Part shown: piece by piece, positions 46,285 through 58,583 of the stretch
How positions within the stretch are numbered: the first letter of the stretch is position 1
Layout: each line of letters starts with the position of its first letter
Position numbers and translations under genes: made by a program
Assembly: GCA_033439255.1 (NCBI GenBank)
Contig: CM065878.1
Coordinates: 496,001-560,000, forward strand
DNA from: Hericium rajendrae
Lineage: Eukaryota > Basidiomycota > Agaricomycetes > Russulales > Hericiaceae
Direction of reading: 5' to 3'
Length of the DNA: 64,000 bases
Notes under the pieces: generated by a model
Database searches by the model: none
Told to the model about the DNA's origin: nothing
The model's input: the letters and a program-made list of their open reading frames with translations, nothing else

Positions 46285-47640
46285 ATTGCCGTGCGAAGCA
46301 TCGGCCCTCTTCCACCAAGTATCTGGTACTATACCATACTCAGGCCATAATTTTGTCTTACTTGTAGACTGAGTCAATTTTCGTGTATCCTCATGACTTC
46401 TCAATCCTTGGTCTGGATTATTATCAAGTTGATTTGGTCTGCATTTGCATGTAAAACACCAGCCTTGAACAATAGCAGACAGATCAACTTGCTCTTGATA
46501 ATCTCCAATATAAGGGCCAAGGCCATAAATAATACGACGCAAGTGTCTATCTGGACAGCAAAGCACTTCAGGTGTAATCATGCCAGGCCGTAAAGATTTT
46601 AGAATGACCTTTAAGGATTCATGCAAAAGTTTTCGCTTAAATCTGCAAAATGGAACACTTTTTTTGAATCTACAATCTGCTTTTGCAATAGAAAGATATC
46701 CCATAACAGTCAAAGCATCACAATGAGCATGTCGAACATTGTTATGCACATTTCCTATTGAGGCATAGAGTGGATGATACTCAGTATTTCCTGTACCAAC
46801 TGAGACTATTGTTTTATCACTACCCATGATTAGAGGTACAAACATTGCACCATGAGTATTTGGATCTTCAGCAATTATATCAGCCTGATGTCATGCCCAA
46901 TTTCCAGACATAAAATCAGTCCATTGATGTTTTCCATTTTTAAACACATGCTTTGAAGCATAATCAATTTCACCCTTGAAATCAGGATTTGCCAGCTGAT
47001 TTTTAATAACTGTATGTGGATTGTGATACCACACATGATATGTATTTAACATCCATCTTGGAGGATTTTTCTTGGGTATCTTTCCATTATAATTGACTGA
47101 AAAATGAAGCCATGGTGCATCTCCCAAAGTAATAGAATCAAGAACATGATTCAAGTCCTTTTGATTTGCAAAAGGAGGTTCACCATCATTAGTAGCAGCC
47201 CACAAATCCATAAGATCATCATGATTATCCTCTGAGATCTGAATACGACGAAATAGCAAATCTGCAGTCTCAAATTCAACTCGATTCTGAAAAGGAGACC
47301 AATCATCATTAGCTTTAGGCATAGGAAGGCCATGTGGCTCTGCATCATCATCAAGATCATTGCCAAATTCATCACAAGGTCTGCCATCGAGTAAAGGATG
47401 CCTCTCTATTTGAACATTATTATTATCATCATTATTTTCTGCATCCATAGACAAATCAGAGTCAGATTGCAAGGGAAAACCATGATCAGGTGATGCTGGC
47501 CGAGTACGAGAGGGAAAAGGATGAATTGCATCTATGTGTTGTTGAAGACCCCAAGATGTCCGAAAGTCATGACGACAAGACTTTATTGTAGGCGTCGGAC
47601 AAACAATACTTCGTGAACGATGAGATGGTCGCAAAGGCAT
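46285..47640 (-). pseudogene. Plavaka transposase, N-terminal half
   Basis: Starts with a basic stretch and a C2H2-like finger (CRHDF...LQQHIDAIH), an acidic linker, then PFQNRVEFETADLLFRRIQI, MLNTYHVWYHNPHTVIKNQL, ANPDFKGEIDYASKHVF, TDFMSGNWA, a TGA stop (46891-46893) where Trp is expected, HQADIIAEDPNTHGAMFVPL, NVHNNVRHAHCDAL, KPGM-like RPGMITPEVLCCPDRHLRR and IYGLGPYIGDYQEQVDLSAI, VQGWCFTCKC and EYGIVPD. Conservation stops near 46290-46305, about where the C-terminal half resumes at 40385, so roughly 5.9 kb of satellite, SINE and element A separate the halves, perhaps inside or next to an intron. Plavaka transposases are RNase H-fold cut-and-paste enzymes of fungi. Confidence 0.85.
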
Positions 47641-48296
47641 ACCAGAGATAAGTCAATGACAAACAGTGTGTCGCTTGGATTGTCAGAACACATAAGAGAA
47701 TTTCGAAGCAATCCAGAAGTTCAATATTCTGCCAGTGAGCAGCTCCAAGAATATAAGCAGAGAGCAAGAGTATGAATAGCCCAAGAGCAACAGCACACTT
47801 GAGATGTTGTGCCCAAGATTGCACAAGAAAGGAAATCATGAAGTTACTAGCCGAGGTGACTTGTGTCCAGACGCAAGTCGGTGGTGCCACCGCTACTCAT
47901 CTCGCTTGTGGTTGTCACTTGTTGCTTCTTGCTGTTACTACCACCTGCCCAACACTACCTGTCCATTTTGATGTAGTCAGTATGTGAGCAGCACCTCGAA
48001 AATGACCTCGAGAAGCTCACCAAGCCCCGAGTATTGCCAACGACAGAGAACTGAGTGCCGATGACCAACCGAAGACACCACGGAAGAAGCATTGGTTGGA
48101 ACTGGAGCTGCTCGCAGATGATGCTGCAAGAAACAGTACATTATGTCGAAGGAGCTGAGGGACGCGAGCGGGATCACAGCGATTGGGGCAAAGAAACGAT
48201 GGGAATGTCGTTCGTGAGTAAATTCCTCATATGTAAGTTGACATGCAGCAAACTTACCTTTGATCTGCAGAACAAAAACCCATTTTGGCAGCAGTG
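47641..48296. other. Divergent intergenic region between transposase and cargo gene
   Basis: Both genes point away from it, so it should hold two promoters. It contains ATGTCGAAGGAGCTGAGGG (48144) opening MSKELRDASGITAIGAKKRW, which may be an upstream exon of the cargo gene joined through GTGAGT (48212) to CTGCAG (48270), but the join does not stay open into 48297. Confidence 0.4.
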
Positions 48297-51200
48297 ATGT
48301 CAAACACTGCACCAGACGGCAGTGAAACCGAGTCTGATGATGGTGTTGAGCCTGATCCACCGATCTGTCAAGCTGTGCGAGAAGAGGAAGAGGAGGAATC
48401 CCAAGAGGTGCAGCCGATCGGCCTCGATGGGGGGAGACAGAGGTTGGAGGAGTTGAAGGAAGAGCTACAAGAAGATGAATACAAAGGTCAGTGCTCAGAG
48501 TCATCATGTTAATTCATCATGACTTACCGTCAGATGTTCAAGATGAACACCAAGTCAGCCCAGATATGCTGATGACAGAGGATGTGCCGATGGTAGAGGA
48601 TGAGCACAAAGAAGGGTGTGAAGAAGGTAGCGGGGATGACAGTGACATTGAAATGGACATTGATAACGTTGATGACTCGGATTGGGTCGAACATCCACGA
48701 AGGCAGAAGAACTGCAAGAAGGAAAAGGTCAGCTTCAAGCAGTGCGATGAAGGCATGCTCGACTCGATACGGAAATTTGCTGATGTGTACGTAGATGCTC
48801 ACCTTTTGTTCCCAGCCACATCTTTGCTAACTATTCCCATACACTCCGAATGCCCTGACATCACCATTGACTCACCTTCCAATCTCGCAGGGTTGGCATT
48901 CGGAAAGACTGGCATGAGAAAACCGACTATCATGACCGTGCTGAAAAAGGAGCAGGAGATGAGGCTTCCGAAATGAACGAACGAAGCCCAGAGATAAGTG
49001 ACAACAAGAGACTTGAAGATGTTGAGGATTCTGAAGACGATGAGTTTGGCGAAGCACAAGCACAGAGAGGGCCGACACAGGTGAGTAGTGCTCAGTATCA
49101 TATGGCACTGTACTAGCTAATAGCTCATTCTTTTAGCTCAAGATCACCTTCAATGACAATGACAACAATGAGCTCGAATTTAGCGGACACCATCGGATGT
49201 CGCCCCCTGGTATACCTACTTGCCGCATTTCGACTTCTCCCGACTCCAATTCCAGCCCAACTCACTCTCACGACGTTTCGCGTGGGCCGACGCCTTATCT
49301 CCCCGATCTGCCCAGCCCGGCTCACCCTCGCAACATTTCATGGGAGCCAATGCCATACTCACCCAGCCCAGTTCGCTCTCGTGATGTTTCACGTGGGCCA
49401 ACACCTTATCTCCCTGACCCGCCCAGCCCGGCTTGCCCTCGCAATGATTCGTGTGGGCCGACGCCTTATCTCTCTGATGCACCCAGCCTGGCCCGCCCTC
49501 GCGATGCTTTGCACAGGCCAACACCATACCTCCCTGACCTGCCCAGTCTGACTCATCCTCGCGACGTTTCGTGGGAGCCCACACCGTATTCACCCAGCCT
49601 GGCTCGCTCCCGTGACGTTTCATGTGGGCCAACACCGTACCTCTCCGACCCACCCAGCCTGGCCTCTTGTCGCGACCTCAACAGAAATGAACATTCCAAT
49701 GGGGATGAACTCATGCATGTCGACATGCGTGACATGGGACGTGGGCACCTCTCTGGAGGCGAGCCTGCATGCACCGACTTGCACAGTGCTGCGAAGGGAC
49801 GCAAGTACGATGAGGACAAGCCCACCAATGCTCATCCCCATTCTTCCTCAAGTTCTGCACGCGGCAAGGGGAAAGTGCGACAGTGTGGCAAGGCCAAGCC
49901 TGTGCCTGTCGACTCGTGCAAAGTAAGGAGTGGACGCAGCTATGACGAGACCGAGCCTGCATGCATCAACTTGCACAGCGGTGGGAGCGGGTGCCGCTAC
50001 AACGAGGCTGAGTCTGCATGTACTGATTTGTGCCAGTCGGGGAGGGGGCACCACTATGACCAGGCCGAACCCACACGCACCGACCGGCAGGAGCGGGCAT
50101 GCTACGATGAGGCTGAGTCCGTGTGCACAGATTCATGCTACGAGGGGGATAGGTGCTGCTATGACGAGGCTGAGTCTGCACTCACCAGTTTGCACCAAGT
50201 GGGGAGGGGGTGCTGCTATGACCAGGCCGAACCCACATGCACCGACTCATGCAGTGAGGGAAAAGGACACAAGCACAATGAGGACGAGCCACTCAGGGCA
50301 CGTCCTCATCTTTCATCGAGCTCTGCACAGAATGAGGGGAATGGGGGCCACCATGGCGAGGATGACCCTGCACGTGCCGACTCGCAAAAGGTGGGGAACA
50401 AGCACCGCTATAACAGGGATGAGTCCGCATGCAACCAAAGGAGCAGGCATCACTACGACGAGGACGTGCTTGCCCACAACAACTTGCACAGCCGGGAGAA
50501 AGGGTGCAGGCACAACAAAAATGAGCCACTCAGGGCACGTCCTTGCCCTTCATCAAGCTCTGCACGGAATGAGGGGAATGAGAGCTGTATGATGAGGACA
50601 ACCCCGCACATCTCGACTCACACAACATGGGGACAAAGCACCGTTACGACGTGGATGAACCCCCGTGTGGTATGGGGAGCAGACGTTGTTATGATGGGGG
50701 CAAGATCACATGTTTCGACTCATGCAATGTGGAGAGCGGGTGCCACTACAATGAGATGGAGCCCGTGCGCACCACCTTGCATGACAAGGGCAAAGGATGC
50801 CAGTACAGTGAGGATGACTTGGAGCCCGCTGAGGCTCGACGCCATCCTTCTTCAAGCTCTGCACGTAACAAAGAGAAAGCATGACAGCACAACAAGGCCG
50901 AAGCCATGCGCACCGATCCGCACAGCAGCGAGAGCGAGCCCCGCTATGATGGGGGCGAGCCTATGCATTTCGACTTGCAAAATGTGCAGAGCGAGTGCAG
51001 CTACAAGGAGGACAAGCCTGCATGAGGTGCTTCATGTGACAGGGGCAAAGGGTGCAAGTACGATGAGGATGAGTCCACCGAGGCTCATCCGCATCCTTCC
51101 TCAAGCTCTGCACGCAGCAAGGGGAAAGCACGGCAGCATGACAAGGCCGAGCATACTGACTCGGAGTCCCTTTTTCCTTCTTCCATACTCGACGACATAT

Positions 51201-53071
51201 GAGACAATACATGCAATGGGGGCAATGGGCACCATTATGAGAATGAGTCGGTAGAACCTCATTCTCGTTCACCATCAAGTTCTGCATGGAATGGAGAGAA
51301 TGGGTGCTGCTATGATGGAGATGAGCCCGTGCATGCCGACTCGCACAGTGTGAGGAAAGGGCATCAGCACAACGAGGACGAGTCAGTCAACACTTGTCCT
51401 CATCCTTCATCAAGCGGTGTGCGGAGTGGGGGGAGAGGGAGCCACCACAGCGAGGACGAGCCTGTCGAGGCTCGTTCTCGTCCTTCGGCAAGTTCTGCAT
51501 GCAACAATGAGTGTCTCAAGGGCAAAGGGCACCAATATGATGATGATGAGCCCACCCATCTTCCATCAAGCTCTGCGTGCAAGGGGAAGCACCTGCACCG
51601 CCATGATGCGAGTGAGTCCGGCAATGACAGCAACCACGCGGATGAGCCCCAACGGCCTCTGCATTCCAAGCCATCTGCTGGTGGCAGGCCTCTCCCTGTG
51701 AACCCTGATGATGACCAAATGGCCAATGTTCATCATCGTACAGTCATGGAACCGCATGCGATGCCAGCATGCAGTGACGCCAGTCGCCGTTCATTTTCGG
51801 TGCCCACCAATGCCCGTACTCCAGTAAGTCCTTCTTTCAATTGTTGACATGCTATCTAATTGCTATTTAGCAGCAGACAGCGGCAGCTACATCTACTGCT
51901 CATCGGCCCTGTCATGCTCGAGGCCAGCGTGCACGCAGTACAACCTTATCTCAAAGGGTAATTTACTATATGCTGTCTCTGCAGTTGCAATACTCATGCC
52001 AATTTCTAGCCTTCTCACACACTTCACTCCTGTTCTCGGTGGCACAGTGATCATGAAGCCAATTCGGATGATGCTCAAGGCTCAAGATGAACAAGGAAGC
52101 TGAGTAACAGCAACTTACTGCCCAGCACGCTCAGGCGTTGGCAGGATGTATTCCTGTTCATGTGGCGCGACGTGATGGGCACCCATAAGTACCCATGGGA
52201 TACTCAAGATGTTCTTGAGCAGGTTCAACGGCTCTGGAACAAAGTCTTTTCTAATGTCCCTCGCAGTTCAACAACAAAGATGATCTGGTTTATGGTTTGG
52301 TATGTTTCTGTTCATGTATTGTTACTCAAATTTCTGATTCATCTTGTGCTTCAGCTCGTGCAGCGTACTTACGAATGGAGGAGCGGCTTTGCAGTTGCTG
52401 CTGTCGAGGCTGTTGCCGATCACCTCAATGATTCTGATATAGATAGTGACGAAGATGCAGAGGAATGCACTGCCACTTATATGCTTGGTATGAAAAGTGA
52501 CCGCGACGACATGTCACTTCCATTTATCTTCTGCTTGTCAACCGAGTATGATGATGGCAGCATAGTATGTTTTCTCCTTCTGCTTGATCTTGCTACTAAT
52601 TTATTATTATCAGGAGAATGAAGACGCATTCATGGAATGAGCAATTCTGAAGACTTTTGGTGTTGCGCATCTGCAAAATCTTAATAAGATACCTGAGGGT
52701 GCTTGGCATCGTAAACGGCCAGTTGGTGCACTTGCCCTGGCAACTGCAGTGGTAAGTCCTTTGTTTTTCTTCCTTTACCTATCTTATCTCTGTTACAGGT
52801 TGAGCGTGCATGGACCAGACGGCTGCCCTACCCAGATGATCCAGATCCAGACTTGGAGGCTAGGATGAAGAGCTCATTTTCTTGTGGGACATGGGGTGAT
52901 GCCACAGATGAGTATGCAGAAGCTATTGCAGATCTTTCTAATGAAAAGTGAGACCCTATTATTGCTCAGGCGAAAAAGCTAATTTGGCCTACTAAGCTCA
53001 AGGATGATGATTCTAGCAAGTCAGTCATTTCTACTTGTCATCGTGGACTCAAGGCATTGGTCAACAAGTAG
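48297..53071 (+). pseudogene. Cargo gene of the Plavaka element: acidic N-terminus, long repeat region, conserved C-terminal domain
   Basis: Exons 48297-48486, 48534-48786, 48891-49080 and 49137-51833 join in frame with GT-AG introns; later exons start at 51871 and 52799. The N-terminus is very acidic. 49200-49700 encodes degenerate repeats of PTPYLPDPPSPAHPRDVS type; 49700-51700 encodes Cys/His/Tyr/Asp/Glu-rich repeats (HHYDQAEPTCTDSC, ARPHLSSSSARNEG). A one-base frameshift near 50590 and stops near 50882 and 51023 break it. The C-terminal part (LVQRTYEWRSGFAVAAVEAV, FGVAHLQNLNKIPEG, RPVGALALATAV, VERAWTRRLPYP, WGDATDEYAEAI) resembles uncharacterised agaricomycete proteins I have seen with YEWRS and GALALAT..VERA motifs; no function is known to me. 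TGA stops at 52638-52640 and 52949-52951 sit where Trp would fit. Confidence 0.65.
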
Positions 53072-53344
53072 ATTTGTTTTATTACTCTTGATGCATCTAA
53101 CTTTAGATTTGAAATTTTGATTATATCTTCTTATAACATGCTCTCTCCACTCAGTCTCATCCTTTTGTCTACATTTCTTTAATATGTTCTCTGACTACTA
53201 CTTGCTTCACTTCTAGATCTTTTTACTTTCTTTCATCCTTATCCCTTGCTTAATTTTTTTTCTTGTCCCTTTCAGTTTGGGTTTGACTTACAAATGATGT
53301 CTGGTTGATTTTTACATCAGAATCTAAAGTTGTGTTGGTTTATT

Positions 53345-53775
53345 TCTGGTGTGACTGTGAATTATCTAGTCTGACTGATCTGATCTGATCTGACTGATCT
53401 GACCTAAAGTGTCTGATCTGATCTGTTTGATCTGACAATCTTAATCTGACAACCTCTGATCTGAGAACTGAATCTCTGATCTGAGAACCTCTGATCTGAG
53501 AACCTCTGATCTGATTTTACTTTCTGGTCTGACAACCTCTGATCTGACTTGGATTTCTGATCTGACAAATTTCTGAGGCATCTGATTTCAGACATAAATT
53601 CTGATGTCAGATATTATTCTGACATCAGATGTTAATTCTGAATGTCAGAATTTATGTCTAATAGCAAAACTTAATTCTGATTTCAGAACCATTTTCTAAT
53701 CTTCTGAGTGTCTGAAATCTGAAATTTTTCTGAAATTTTCTGATTTTAGACAAATCTCAGACACATCAGACAAGA
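53345..53775. repeat. Subterminal TCTGA array, right
   Basis: TCTGATCTGA, TCTGACAACC and related units; the reverse complement of the left array at 37784-38640. The stretch 53072-53344 before it is AT-rich with nothing recognised. Confidence 0.9.
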
Positions 53776-53812
53776 TCAGACAGCTCAGATAGTTGAGAGG
53801 GTTCCTGATGCA

Positions 53813-54850
53813 GTGCATGACTCTGTGCCATCGTATTCAGCATATCACTTGATGCACTGTACGCACATTCAGTCTCGTGCACTACTGCAACTTCTGTCCA
53901 TTCACCTCGCCGGAGCTTGTGCAATTCTCCAGCCTTGCAGTCAACCCGAGCAGCGAGGCCATTGCTGTGGTCTCAACAGACTCGTTCGAAGTCTTCCTGT
54001 GGTCCGTAACAATTGGCAAGCTGCTTGTGCTCTGTGAGTGGGCTTACATTCTTGCTGACCGCAAAAGTGCTCACGAGTGGGACAAGGCCGTGCACACCTG
54101 AGCACAGATGTGCTCATGCTCATGTTCCAGCCGGATGGGCAGAAACTCATTGTCATGAGCCTCAACGGCAGCTGTCATTCTTTTCAACAAACCTTGCACA
54201 GCAGATGGGTGTCATCGAGGGCTGGTGTGACATCATGGGCCGGCTATGCATGGATGACTGCATGGCAGTGGGGAACAATGCATTGAGCAAGGTGTTCACG
54301 AGTGTCGAATGGAGCATGGACAGTGTGGGTGCATGCTCGTGGGCAGGAATATCAAGTATGTCCCACTATATGATGTGCATGAGGGCATGCTCATGCAGTG
54401 CTGACAGACCTTGGAGAATGTGTTGATTCATGATACCAAGGAGTTCCTCAACAGCTGGTGCATGATTGAGGTGGGAAACATCGACTTCATCATTGACCAC
54501 TGTGATGCGAGCGACCTCGAGGACTGGCTGGACACCATGCTCCCTGGCACATAGTGAGGTAACCTCTCGAAGTGGCAGCGTGGACAAAGTGCATGCACTT
54601 CTCACTGACACAGTGCTTGTGGGCACTGACATCGACAGAGGGTCTCTTGTGTATGCCATGGACAAAACGGCCACATTCAACCTGTTCGATCTTATGATGG
54701 AGCTCACATCGCAGATGGTGGAGGCTGCGCTGAAGGAGGGTGCATTCTGCTGCATGCTTGTGATGGTGTTCTGCCTGAACGAAAAGGAGATCATGCAGGC
54801 AGTGTATGGTGCCATGTTCCACCAGAACACATGCAGGCATATGATAGATG
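53813..54850 (+). pseudogene. PWP2: PWP2-like (U3 snoRNP/UtpB WD40 protein) pseudogene fragment
   Basis: Starting at the Plavaka right end: VRTFSLVHYCNF, TSPELVQFSSLAVNPSSEAI, STDSFEVFLWSV, then in other frames a VIEGW-like segment, CDASDLEDWLDTMLPG, GTDIDRGSLVYAMDK, TATFNLFDL, VEAALKEGAFCCMLVMVFCL and NEKEIMQAVYGAMFHQN. The order matches the middle WD40 repeats and C-terminal region of PWP2, a component of the small-subunit processome needed for 18S rRNA maturation. Frameshifts and TGA stops show it is dead; a functional copy must exist elsewhere. The N-terminal half is not recognisable on the left side of the transposon. Confidence 0.75.
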
Positions 54851-55274
54851 TACCTATGAAGCTACAAATATTTTGGTGGAGATTGAAGATGTGTAGATAT
54901 GAAATTCAAGTAAAATCAGATCTCCAAGCATGGAAAAACATGAAAACTGCCCAGATTCCAGCCATCAGATCTTGTAGAAAATTCCTTGAAATCATCTTAG
55001 GTCTATCTATGATGCCCCAACTCACTAAAGTGCACTGATATGGACAGAAGGCACAAAATGCACAGGAATCAAGGCAGAATTCTGGAGTCCAGCATGTCCA
55101 AGCTTACGTTCAAGCTCAACGTGTCAAGCACTAAATCATTTAATCACAAGCGCTGTATTGCTTCCTACGTGCTTCCTCGAATTCTCCTTTCCCTACAGCA
55201 TCAGATTGGTATGGTTTTCTCTTCGCCCATATATTCTCGGATGCTCACACTATCTACTTACTATAGACTGAGAA
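54851..55274. other. No supported gene
   Basis: Short frames only; AT-rich to 55030, then mixed. Nothing recognised. Confidence 0.4.
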
Positions 55275-55590
55275 TGTAATGACCTGGTGCATTGCAGGAA
55301 GGATGCTCCCCCCCACCCTGATTGTAAGGAATCACACTTTGTAGTATCTACAGTCACACAAGCTGAGCAGAATCCACTGTACCTGATGGGTGTGAGATGG
55401 ATTGCACAGGCATAGTGTGGATGTAGTTACAAAGGTAAAGTGACAGGCACCATGATCAGCACCCATAAGTCCATATATAAACATGTACAAATGCACCCAT
55501 AGGCATGGGATCCAGTCCTATCCAGCCTGAGTCATGTCGACGATCACATGTGTACAATGTTATTGAATGGCCGTAAGGCACTGCCTTACA
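55275..55590. mobile_element. LTR of a retrotransposon (TGTAATGACC ... CCTTACA)
   Basis: About 316 bp with TGTAA/TTACA ends and a TATATAAACATG box (55474) on the plus strand. Just outside the right end is CCCTCCCCCTTT, which on the minus strand is a polypurine tract (AAAGGGGGAGGG) next to TGTAAGGC, as expected before a 3' LTR of a minus-strand element. TATA placement favours the plus orientation, so orientation is unsettled. No 5-bp duplication is visible. Confidence 0.5.
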
Positions 55591-55693
55591 CCCTCCCCCT
55601 TTGGACCGAGTGTACGGTTCATTTTTTTGAATTAGTCTGAACTATACCCCACCAGCCATTTTGGTGGTAAGGTAAAGTTGTGTGAGGACTAGC

Positions 55694-57137
55694 CTACTCG
55701 GGTCCTTGCATCAAATTGTCATCATCCTTGTCAGGGAGAGGAGGGAGCAGCGGTGACTTCGGAGGATCACATTTCATGTCCTCCTCAGCCGATGATGCAA
55801 TAGCGTCTGAGTCAGGCTCCTTGTCACCATCGAGGTCCTTAGCCGCATGTTTTGTGGGCTTGTATAGGTCCTCGACGGATGACTCGGAGTTGGTGGGACT
55901 CCTGCTGCTGCTACGTGAATGATGCGTTGCATGGGCTGAGTTGGTAAGGTCGTCACGGTCGACGATCATGTGTGAGTCTGCTATTGCAGATTCTTTGTGG
56001 ATTGGGGGGGCCTGATGGGGTGTTGTCAGGGGCAGACGACTCGATCATCGTCTGTGCTGTTGGCTCGCAAGGCCAATCGGACATGTCGTCGTCTGTGCGA
56101 TGCAAGATCTGGTTGCGGCACACACAGTTGATCTCTTCAAGCAGCATCACCATGTTATCAGTGATGCCATTGTGGAGCAGGTGTTCCACCACTTGCTCCG
56201 GGGTGACATTCCGTGTATCCCGAGCATACAAGATCACATTGATCATGTTGCTCCAGCATGCGTGTAATCTGTGGGCAATCTGGTTGAACCAGCCTGGAAC
56301 CAAGAACAGGTTCATTATCTCGCAGTTCCACCATGCATGCTGGTTGTTGTCAGGGCTGCACGGTGGGCCGCTGTTCGATGCAAGAATCCAGGCTTCTCCT
56401 TGACGGAGGGTGATCTGACCTGAGTACCCTCCTACACCATCAGGTGCCTGTCGTGGGTGCTCACACCAGTGTTCCACCATCTCCGGTATGGTTATGTCAT
56501 TATGTGTTAACTGCATATTGTCATGAAACCAGGGATCAGGGGCAATCCTGGGGTATGTTCGTTCCATGGCTGCAGTGTTCCTGCTGCTGGCAGAAGCTGC
56601 AGACCCTCCCCCCTGAGAACTAGACACCATCTGGCGAGGGTGAGTCAGCTCGGGTGCGGAGGTTGGGGCATAATGTCCTGCAGCCTGGGGCATCTGCCAC
56701 TTGTGGACAGATGGCACAGGCTGGGTGCCCCCAGGCGGTGGGGCAAATGCAGAGGGGTAGGGGTCGGGCACGGCAGTGGACATGGCTTCGGCCTCAGCGC
56801 GCACCTGACGCTTGCATTTGGCAGTGCCATGCTGCATCCATATGCACAGCAGGCCCACCTGCCATTCAGTTCACTCAGTGGCAGACACCAGGTTGGTGTG
56901 TGAAACCTCAGCATGCACATGCGAGTGTGCAGCAGCCAATGTGTCACTGGCAGCGATGATGCGCTGCACCTTGTGCATGTTGCAGATTGGGAAGGTGGCC
57001 CAATCTATGGGCGCGGCAGGTGGCGGCATGACGGCATGCTTCTGTTTAGGGGCGCAGGATGTGGTGGTCAGGACGCCAGTGGAGGAGGCAGGCAGCAGGC
57101 GAGGCGCAGTCGGATTCGACACGGTCAGCAGTTGCAA
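55694..57137 (-). pseudogene. Gag-like or uncharacterised retroelement-associated protein
   Basis: The minus frame from 57137 reads on to 56871 (TGA), continues in the same frame to about 56010, then shifts by one base at a G7 run (56004-56010) into 55969-55694. Recognisable stretches: FHDNMQLTHNDITIPEMVEH, AWWNCEIMNLFLVPGWFNQI, EQVVEHLLHNGI and an acidic tail ending DKDDDNLMQGPE. I recall similar uncharacterised agaricomycete proteins but cannot name a domain. Element B is inserted just upstream at 57190, and the flank beyond 59855 may carry its 5' part. The G7 frameshift could be a sequencing error. Confidence 0.5.
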
Positions 57138-58583
57138 TGTGGTTGAAGATGGTGCAAGTGCCGTGGAGGTGACACAGCCTGGACGGGAGCATCAGAAAAA
57201 TCAGTTTTCTACATAGCTTCCAGCCAATGATATGGCTCCTATGATAGTTCTATGCACTCTATGTATTTTGGCAGCACAGCTTTATAGCTCTATAAGACCT
57301 ATCATAGGTTCTATAGCTGTTGGTGGTGGGTATATAGAGCTATGTAGTTTTGAGTGACAGCTATGCTAGCTATATAACATTATAGGGTTGCTATCAATGC
57401 TATGATTCCTATCATACCATACCTAGAACCCCAAAATATACTAAGGCAAGAGCACCTTAAGCCAATTGTCTAGGTTGAAAATATATTTAAATTATGGGCT
57501 CAGGAGTAATAAACAACAGCTAATTCTACTATATTAAAAGTAAATAAGTAATTAGGGCCAATGCGGGCATGCATCCACGGCGCGGGAGGCCGTCGTGGGC
57601 CCGGGGCCCGTACACGAGAGTGCGTGCACTGGCCGACGCGCATGACACGAGGCGCACACGCACGAGGCACGGCAGGCCTGCGCGCGCGAGACGGGAGGGC
57701 CGTGCACGAGGCACAACAAGGCGTGCACGAGGCGCTGGGTGGCAGCGGGCCCGTGCGTGATGCGGCAGACGTGCGCGCAGGAGGTGCGGGGCCCGTATGC
57801 CAGGCGACGGGCCTGTACGCGAGGCATGGGGCCCGTGCACGAGGCGTGGGGCCCATGCACGAGATCTTGGGCCACCACGGGCTCGTGTGCGATGCGTCAT
57901 GCCTGCGTGTGGGAGACACAAGGCGCGCAGGGCGCATGGGCGAAGCGTCGAGGGCGGTGGGCCCATGCGCGAAGCACTGGGTTGCCACGGGCTCGTGCGT
58001 GAGGCGGCAGCCTGCACGCGAGGCGCAGGGTCTGTGCGCGAGATGCCGAGGGCGTGCGTGAGGCATCGAGGGCGTGCGTGAGGCGTCGAGGGTGGCAGGT
58101 CCGTGCGCGAAGCGTCGGGCGGCCACGGGCCCGTGCGCGAGGCACTAGACTGCCGCGGGTTCGTGCGTGACGCGGTAACCTGCACGCAGAAAGCGCGAGG
58201 CGCGTGGAGGGGCGTGGGCGAGGGTCGAGGGCGGCGGGGCCGTGCATGAGGCGCAGGGCCGGGCACGAAACGTCGGGCTACCGCGAGCCCGTGCGCAATG
58301 CAGCAGGCGTGCACGCGAGGTGCGATGGCGTAGACGTCGCGAGGACGGACAGGGCCCCGTGCGATGTGTGTGCGCTGGCATGCCCGTCCCGGGTCGCGGA
58401 CGACCGTGCGCACTCCGCTGATCGTGGTCGTTGGAGGCGACGCGCTGGGTGCTAGCGACGTGGCGGCGACGCGACGTGGCGGCGAGGTGGCGAGGCGGCG
58501 AGGTCGGCGGAGGGCAGGGTGTTGCGGGATAGGCAGCAGTCGGAGGCGAGAGGGGATGAGGGCGCGGGAGGACGAAAGAAGTC

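Larger units (their letters stand above)
37749..53810 (-). mobile_element. 16-kb Plavaka (CACTA/EnSpm-like) DNA transposon
   Basis: Termini 37749-37783 and 53776-53810 are perfect 35-bp inverted repeats starting CATCAGGAACCC, flanked by CA at 37747-37748 and 53811-53812. Next to each end lies a TCAGA-rich array, in inverted orientation (37784-38640 and 53345-53775), like the subterminal repeats that bind the transposase in En/Spm. Inside are the split transposase (-), a cargo gene (+), a 158-bp satellite, SINE copies and inserted element A. The right end abuts PWP2 pseudogene sequence. Confidence 0.85.

Noticed and set aside
40385-46300. The whole insert in the Plavaka transposase as one TIR element (AATACGATTCC near both junctions)
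   Set aside because: The inverted similarity is only about 10 bp and no target duplication is clear; the insert is better seen as accumulated satellite, SINE and element A in or near an intron.
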